From IMG/VR virus record IMGVR_UViG_3300048009_000431, positions 1 through 33,906 of that record: a DNA stretch of 33,906 nucleotides; one strand, given 5' to 3'. This DNA comes from a virus. Within the stretch, counting starts at the first letter, position 1; each line of letters begins with the position of its first letter. The notes beneath the pieces were generated by a model. It was not told the DNA's origin and searched no databases. It saw only the letters and a list, made by a program, of their open reading frames with translations. This document shows positions 31,101-33,906 of the stretch, piece after piece. Both the position numbers and the translations under genes were made by a program.

Positions 31101-31439
31101 ATCTGCACGAGTTACATAAACTCTATTGCTAACACCTAGTAACGAGTAAGCAGCTTGTAAACCATATTCGTTTAGCTCTCCGCCGTGTACTGGGTTGTTA
31201 TTTGAATCTGTATAAAATACTGGGTCGCCGAATGTTTCAGCTAATTCCCTTTGTGAGGTAAGCAAGTAAGGTTTGCCAGCGTTTGCTTTTAGCGTTCCTT
31301 CTGCTGTTCCTGTGCCACTTCCGTTTGTTTTATTTTCTGCGGAAGCAACAAAAATCATTGGTACGGTGCCTGGTTCAGCTGGGGTATAAAAACTTTCGTC
31401 TATTACCTTGACTTCTACACCTGGTGATGATAATGCCAT
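28188..31439 (-). CDS. gp18: contractile tail sheath protein, enlarged
   Basis: gp18 forms the contractile sheath. At 1083 residues it is much longer than T4 gp18 (659). The N-terminal handshake/core region begins MALSSPGVEVKVIDES with VPMIFVASAENK; the conserved C-terminal core (about 700-1083) has LWNLRRSGFNVK, MATPAYPELIGEMVSLN, GIYYPAGFTSDN, AINPVTFLSGSGLVVFGQKTR and INVARLVVYLRSQLNKLAKPYLFEPND. The middle (about 130-670) is an insertion with two similar Ala/Thr/Asp-rich modules (240-317 and 440-533) and four short G-x-[LVN]-W modules (133-152, 345-380, 573-600, 631-664), probably on the outer surface. AGGAG ribosome site. Confidence 0.95.
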   Translation of the reverse strand: MALSSPGVEVKVIDESFYTPAEPGTVPMIFVASAENKTNGSGTGTAEGTLKANAGKPYLLTSQRELAETFGDPVFYTDSNNNPVHGGELNEYGLQAAYSLLGVSNRVYVTRADIDLGVLTPTADEPKDSPADGTNWFDTNDSSYGIFEWNSSPKNITGGQSFSVRTPIVITDTTKLDGNGDPKESVGNIGDYAVKATTDVLRVYYRNYTGSWVKVGSTAWINSHYVAQGTASNPTLGGATNLTITVGSGSPITVAEGTDLADTVSTANADASFQSAGISFAAIDGKFSIFNDATGDERITISDTDGLLGKLGLTAGTFDAPKTQISAHTSVPEFKSGDTTPRPTGSVWLKTTEPNQGANWKYKRYNANTALFDNVSAPIYGSAAAALYWLDRSGGGVNLPAGTTFVKSNAEDATSVEGAFTIFSRANTGATTITGSAITASTFSAQAYAFNIAETDAGKTALQSAVTVSFTATGAVGDADLMAGAINNSALENIQAEVTADNKLVVKHTQGGDFTIVDSDGAFAAAGFVAFVVGNPSTTTNLYNRNSVLTASNWKKAVFTASDDAPGALAAQGALWYNSIVDEVDMMIHNGTTWVGYQNFSSDYADTNPTGPMVSATEPTQQTDATALVDGDLWISTADLENYPLVYRYDGVNLAWAIVDVTDQTSENGVLFADARYNTAGANADEAGSIVDLLTNNYLDPDAPDPALYPKGMLLWNLRRSGFNVKRFERNYVDINGTNGRFNNDESMAGYYPHRWVTESGNQADGSGSFGRKAQRKVVIQALQAMVNSNDDIRDDESRLFNIMATPAYPELIGEMVSLNYDRGLSAFIVGDSPMRLTPDATSLNEWATNVRKAVEDNDDGLVSFDEYLGIYYPAGFTSDNAGNNIVVPASHMALRTIALSDQVSFPWFAPAGTRRGGVTNATAAGYINSEGEFTSVALNEGQRDTLYAQAINPVTFLSGSGLVVFGQKTRARNASALDRINVARLVVYLRSQLNKLAKPYLFEPNDKITRDEIKGAAESLMLELVGQRALYDFLVVCDESNNTPSRIDRNELYLDIAIEPVKAVEFIFIPLRLKNTGEIAGL

Positions 31440-31470
31440 TTTTTTTCTCCTGTTGAGTAGTTGTTATAGT

Positions 31471-31478
31471 TATTTAGC
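31471..31478 (-). promoter_or_regulatory. late promoter of gp18
   Basis: Minus-strand GCTAAATA, followed by a leader of about 31 nt ending in AGGAG and then the gp18 ATG. It deviates from GATAAATA at the second base, as does the gp17 element. Confidence 0.5.
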
Positions 31479-31533
31479 AAGATTTTACAAATCGACCGTG
31501 ATAAACACCTAGAAAAAGGGACCGAAAAGGGCA

Positions 31534-31541
31534 GGTAAATA
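31534..31541 (+). promoter_or_regulatory. late promoter of the HNH gene
   Basis: Plus-strand GGTAAATA, then CTAGT, then the ATG at 31547. The 5-nt spacing and lack of ribosome site match the other predicted leaderless sites. It is divergent from the gp18 element 55 bp away. Confidence 0.55.
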
Positions 31542-31546
31542 CTAGT

Positions 31547-31888
31547 ATGAGACCGTTGTGTAAGAATTGTAAAAGTAAACCATGTGCTATAAACTATTAT
31601 AAGGCTAATAAACCTTACTATAGAAGTAAATGCGAAAGTTGTGCTAGGTATAGCGGGCCGGGTAAAGGTTTGCCTCGTTGGCAACAATACGGTTATGTCA
31701 AAAAGAATGAATGCGAGAAGTGTGGATATAAATCAAAACACAGTGAACAATTTGATGTGTATCATATTGATGGGCGCCTTGAAAATTGTCGACCAACTAA
31801 TTTAAAAACTATTTGTGCTAACTGTCAGCGAACTCTTCAAAAAGAGGGAGTTGCGTGGAAGCAGGGAGACTTAGTCCCCGATTTTTAA
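31547..31888 (+). CDS. HNH-type endonuclease-like zinc protein
   Basis: A 113-residue basic protein. Zinc-binding Cys pairs are C5/C8, C29/C32, C56/C59 and C90/C93. The segment DVYHIDGRLENCRPTNLKTICANC (70-93) is an HNH core: Tyr-His73 with Asp75, Asn at 80/85, and the closing C-x2-C. It ends GVAWKQGDLVPDF, which I recall from similar small proteins in marine T4-like phages. It may be a homing-type or packaging-related nuclease. It is plus-strand, converging on the gp1-like kinase gene with a 71-bp antisense overlap. No Shine-Dalgarno; a late element ends 5 nt before the ATG. Confidence 0.85.
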   Translation: MRPLCKNCKSKPCAINYYKANKPYYRSKCESCARYSGPGKGLPRWQQYGYVKKNECEKCGYKSKHSEQFDVYHIDGRLENCRPTNLKTICANCQRTLQKEGVAWKQGDLVPDF

Positions 31889-32378
31889 AAATAGTTTTAA
31901 TTAGTATATCTACGTTTTTTTCTAAACGTGCTAAGTCGCCATTATTATCAATTGTGTAATCACACATCCATTGCTCAATGCTCATTGAACTAGGATCTTC
32001 TAAGGGCAAATGGTCTGCTCTATCTACCCAAATAGCATAGTCAAATATTTCTTCATTTTGCATTGCAAAGAATTCACGCTTATTACGTAGTCCACAGTAT
32101 ATGTCGTGTTCTGCAAATAAGTTACGTCCTAGTTTTGCTAAATCATCTTTACAATAGTCGTGTATCATATTATACCATTCTGTGCGATGATTGTGTCTAT
32201 CAGCATAACACTCTTCTTCGTCAGCATATCCGTACTGGTCTTTTAGATCATTAAAGATAAAAAGTTCTGAACAAAATTTAGATGATGATTGAAATGTATA
32301 ACTGTATTTTTCTAGTAACTCACAGACAGTGTCTTTACCATGGCGGCCGTGACCGACAATTAATAGTTTGGGCAACAA
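31818..32378 (-). CDS. gp1: deoxynucleoside monophosphate kinase-like protein
   Basis: T4 gp1 phosphorylates dNMPs for DNA synthesis. The 186-residue protein has an N-terminal P-loop LLIVGHGRHGKDTV (residues 5-18; G-x4-G-K-D-T as in gp1 with Lys15 and Thr17), then a helical LID/substrate region with KLGRNLFAEHDIYCGLRNKREF and FDYAIWVDRADH. It is shorter than T4 gp1 (241), and the specificity is inferred. The start is TTG at 32378 with GGAG 8 nt upstream; no better ATG is near. A sigma70-type promoter lies 27-55 bp upstream, fitting early expression. The 3' end overlaps the HNH gene on the other strand. Confidence 0.83.
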   Translation of the reverse strand: MLPKLLIVGHGRHGKDTVCELLEKYSYTFQSSSKFCSELFIFNDLKDQYGYADEEECYADRHNHRTEWYNMIHDYCKDDLAKLGRNLFAEHDIYCGLRNKREFFAMQNEEIFDYAIWVDRADHLPLEDPSSMSIEQWMCDYTIDNNGDLARLEKNVDILIKTIFKNRGLSLPASTQLPLFEEFADS

Positions 32379-32404
32379 AATAATGACTCCTTAATTATCT
32401 ATAC

Positions 32405-32433
32405 AGTATAAAGTCATTTATATTGTTTGTCAA
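32405..32433 (-). promoter_or_regulatory. sigma70-type promoter of the gp1-like kinase
   Basis: Minus-strand -35 TTGACA (32428-32433), 17-bp spacer, -10 TATACT (32405-32410; 5 of 6). It overlaps the 3' end of the 64-aa ORF. The predicted start near 32398 gives a leader of about 20 nt containing the AAGGAG ribosome site. Confidence 0.8.
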
Positions 32434-32608
32434 GCATTTTTTTATATTCTTCTTCGAAACCTACTTCGTGCGTATAACTTTCGGTATTATTCCATAGACG
32501 CTTAAAGTAGCCGTCATAGCAGGCATAAATTGTTTTCATATCATTTGGAAGATGGCCTTTAACCATATAAAAAAGCCTACAGGCTTCTTTTTGAGATGGC
32601 TTAGCCAA
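32414..32608 (-). CDS. small unknown protein between gp13 and the kinase
   Basis: A 64-residue protein: RLFYMVKGHLPNDMKTIYACYDGYFKRLWNN is its best-conserved-looking core and recalls short hypothetical proteins of marine T4-like phages. The start is uncertain. TTG at 32608 overlaps gp13 by 8 bp but has only a weak ribosome site; an internal ATG at 32566 would give 50 residues. A terminator-like hairpin (32569-32592) lies within codons 6-13 of the long form, so expression may depend on readthrough from gp13. No function is proposed. Confidence 0.55.
   Translation of the reverse strand: MAKPSQKEACRLFYMVKGHLPNDMKTIYACYDGYFKRLWNNTESYTHEVGFEEEYKKMLDKQYK
32569..32592 (-). terminator. probable terminator after gp13 (may work in both directions)
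   Basis: Stem AAGCC / GGCTT with a 4-nt loop, extendable by A-U and G-U pairs. On the minus strand it is followed by TTTTTT; on the plus strand by CTTTTT. It starts 9 nt after the gp13 stop but inside the 64-aa ORF. Confidence 0.6.
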
Positions 32609-33365
32609 TTAAGAATCCGTAGCCTACACCACCTGCTACTTGTAGAGATAAATCTTGTTCTAATTTATCCATTTCGGATTGTGCTTCTGCTTTAAGGCTA
32701 TCACCATTTAAAGATGTTCCGCCTTGCGGTCCTGCTACTGTTGCAAACTTACTACGTGCTTCACCTAACATATATTTGCATGATGCTAGTGTGTAATCTT
32801 TGATCCATTGTTTTGCAAGATAGTCTTGGAACAATTGGTCATCTGGTCTATAGTTATATGCATAAATTAACACTTCTTCTTCGCCTCTTGGACGTTGTAG
32901 TATTGTTAATTTTTTAGTTGTTGTATTCCATTTAAATTCAATAAAGCTACCAAACATTCTACCTACAAGTTCTTGATAACCTGCAAACATATCATATGTT
33001 GCTAATCCGCCCATTTGTGTTGAACCACTAAGTAGGTACGTATTTGTAAATGCTAAGTTAAATGGTTCAAACATTGAACTTCCGCCTGCGTTGCCGCTAC
33101 GTGAACCTATAGATCTACGATATAATTTTCTTACTTCAATAATCTCATTTGGTAATATGTATTCGTTTTGATCTTCAGTAAGTGTTAAAAACAAGTATGA
33201 CTCTTCTACAGCATGATCTGTTCTTTGTCTGTATTTTGTAAGTGCTTTTGTTAAAGCAGATTCATAATGAATTGGATCAAGTTCAACATCAACCATGCCT
33301 CCACCTAAAAATGCGTTTACATAGTCGAATATTTCTTGTTTTTGTGTAGTTATACCTGTAGCCAT
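32601..33365 (-). CDS. gp13: neck protein gp13-like
   Basis: In T4, gp13 and gp14 form the neck that closes the packaged head and joins the tail. The 254-residue protein matches the marine T4-like gp13 pattern: KQEIFDYVNAFLGGGMVDVELDPIHYESALTKALTKYRQRTDHAVEESYLFLTLTEDQNEYILPNEIIEVRKLYRRSIG, MFEPFNLAFTNTYLLSG, and LAKQWIKDYTLASCKYMLGEARSKF. It has a GGAG ribosome site in a 19-nt leader. It is transcribed divergently from gp14, whereas T4 and cyanophages have them in tandem. Confidence 0.9.
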   Translation of the reverse strand: MATGITTQKQEIFDYVNAFLGGGMVDVELDPIHYESALTKALTKYRQRTDHAVEESYLFLTLTEDQNEYILPNEIIEVRKLYRRSIGSRSGNAGGSSMFEPFNLAFTNTYLLSGSTQMGGLATYDMFAGYQELVGRMFGSFIEFKWNTTTKKLTILQRPRGEEEVLIYAYNYRPDDQLFQDYLAKQWIKDYTLASCKYMLGEARSKFATVAGPQGGTSLNGDSLKAEAQSEMDKLEQDLSLQVAGGVGYGFLIG

Positions 33366-33384
33366 ATGTCTTGTTCTCCAATAG

Positions 33385-33392
33385 TATTTATC
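33385..33392 (-). promoter_or_regulatory. late promoter of gp13
   Basis: Minus-strand GATAAATA with a 19-nt leader including TTGGAG before the gp13 ATG. It forms one half of a palindrome with the plus-strand element at 33398-33405. Confidence 0.7.
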
Positions 33393-33397
33393 GTATC

Positions 33398-33405
33398 GAT
33401 AAATA
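33398..33405 (+). promoter_or_regulatory. late promoter of gp14
   Basis: Plus-strand GATAAATA, then TGTAT, then the ATG at 33411. The spacing is 5 nt and there is no ribosome site, so a leaderless mRNA is predicted. Only 5 bp separate it from the divergent gp13 element. Confidence 0.7.
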
Positions 33406-33410
33406 TGTAT

Positions 33411-33906
33411 ATGCCAAGACTATCATTATACAAACCAGAAAAGGGCAACGATTACAAATTTATGGATCAAAGGATCTATGAAATGTTTACTATTGGCGGT
33501 ACTGATGTGAATATACACAAATACGTAGGTACTGACGATGGAGAAGTTGTTAAAGATAATACTCAGATTCAAGATATTTTGTTTTTAGAAAATAGAGACA
33601 GAAAGTACGATGATGATATCTATACTATTAGAGGCATATACAATGTACAAGACATTGATTTTGATTTAAGTCAATTTGGGTTATTCTTAACTAATGATAC
33701 GTTGTTTATGACTATACATATTACATCAAGTGTTAGCTCACTAGGTAGAAAAATAATGCCAGGAGATGTAATAGAAATACCACACTTAAAAGATGAGTAT
33801 GCAGAAAATGATTTTGCTACTAGTCTTAAAAGATATTATGTTGTAGAAGATGTAAACAGAGCTGCAGAAGGATTTAGTCCAACGTGGTATCCGCACTTAT
33901 ATAGAA
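33411..33906 (+). CDS. gp14: neck protein gp14-like, C-terminus cut by window edge
   Basis: The frame is open from the ATG at 33411 to the window end (165 codons). Translation gives MPRLSLYKPEKGNDYKFMD, then IYEMFTIGGTDVNIHKYVG, IQDILFLENRDRKYDDDIYTIRGIYNVQDIDFDLSQFGLFLTNDTLF, GRKIMPGDVIEIPHL and RYYVVEDVNRAAEGFSPTWYPHL. This is the pattern of marine T4-like proteins annotated as neck protein gp14. Its pairing with gp13 supports that, although here the two are divergent. In T4, gp14 joins gp13 in the neck ring. Confidence 0.85.
   Translation, partial: MPRLSLYKPEKGNDYKFMDQRIYEMFTIGGTDVNIHKYVGTDDGEVVKDNTQIQDILFLENRDRKYDDDIYTIRGIYNVQDIDFDLSQFGLFLTNDTLFMTIHITSSVSSLGRKIMPGDVIEIPHLKDEYAENDFATSLKRYYVVEDVNRAAEGFSPTWYPHLYR

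Noticed and set aside
31415-31687. Minus-strand 90-aa frame upstream of gp18
   Set aside because: It lies antisense to the HNH gene and across the gp18 promoter region; no ribosome site and no protein-like pattern.
1-33906. CRISPR arrays, insertion sequences, integrase or attachment sites
   Set aside because: No regularly spaced repeats, transposase-like frames, terminal inverted repeats or integrase motifs were seen on either strand.

Overview
The window is a 33.9-kb, AT-rich piece of a T4-like (straboviral-type, marine cyanophage/pelagiphage-style) myovirus genome. The evidence is a set of T4 core genes: tail sheath gp18, tail tube gp19, small and large terminase gp16/gp17, head-completion nuclease gp4, neck proteins gp13/gp14, ssDNA-binding gp32, UvsX, UvsW and a gp1-type dNMP kinase. 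No photosynthesis genes, tRNAs, rRNAs, CRISPR arrays or insertion sequences were seen. The Kdo biosynthesis genes suggest a Gram-negative host; the host itself cannot be named from the sequence. Almost all genes lie on the minus strand, so transcription runs from high to low coordinates; only three genes (7524-8369, 31547-31888, 33411-end) are on the plus strand.

Layout from the right end leftwards. 33.9-32.4 kb: divergent neck genes gp14 (+) and gp13 (-), then a small ORF. 32.4-31.5 kb: gp1-like kinase (-) with a convergent, overlapping HNH/zinc protein (+). 31.4-19.9 kb: late structural and packaging block (gp18, gp19, a tube/baseplate-like protein, gp4, gp16, two virion or core-like proteins, gp17, a large virion-associated protein). 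19.8-17.0 kb: recombination block (gp32, uvsX, a small acidic protein, a possible UvsY analogue). 17.0-6.6 kb: a surface-sugar island of 13 genes: an FkbM methyltransferase, a cytidylyltransferase-cupin fusion, two DxD glycosyltransferases, a pyruvyltransferase, four diverged relatives of the RxHP capsule/Kdo-transferase type, two further methyltransferases, a HAD protein and a small Kdo-kinase-like protein. 6.6-3.4 kb: an unknown 409-aa protein, UvsW and another unknown. 3.4-0 kb: cupin, methyltransferase, small unknown, 2OG-Fe(II) oxygenase, small membrane protein, kdsA and kdsB (cut by the window edge). Genes are tightly packed with many 4-bp ATGA/GTGA stop-start overlaps. No stretch above 300 bases lacks a gene.

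Regulation is unusually legible. A T4-late-type octamer, mostly GATAAATA, lies before most structural genes. In six genes it ends only 4-5 nt before the start codon, with no Shine-Dalgarno, which predicts leaderless late mRNAs. Three sigma70-type promoters (TTGAC[AT], 17-bp spacer, TATAAT-like) precede the 409-aa/uvsW unit, gp32 and the gp1-like kinase. Rho-independent terminators follow two late units and are directly succeeded by the next late promoter. A 70-nt hairpin element sits between gp32 and uvsX.

The most interesting content is the combination of dedicated Kdo synthesis (KdsA, KdsB), four related putative Kdo/capsule-type transferases, a Kdo-kinase-like protein and further sugar-tailoring enzymes. 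Together they look like a phage-encoded system for building or remodelling a Kdo-containing glycan, on the host surface or on the virion; that purpose is inference.
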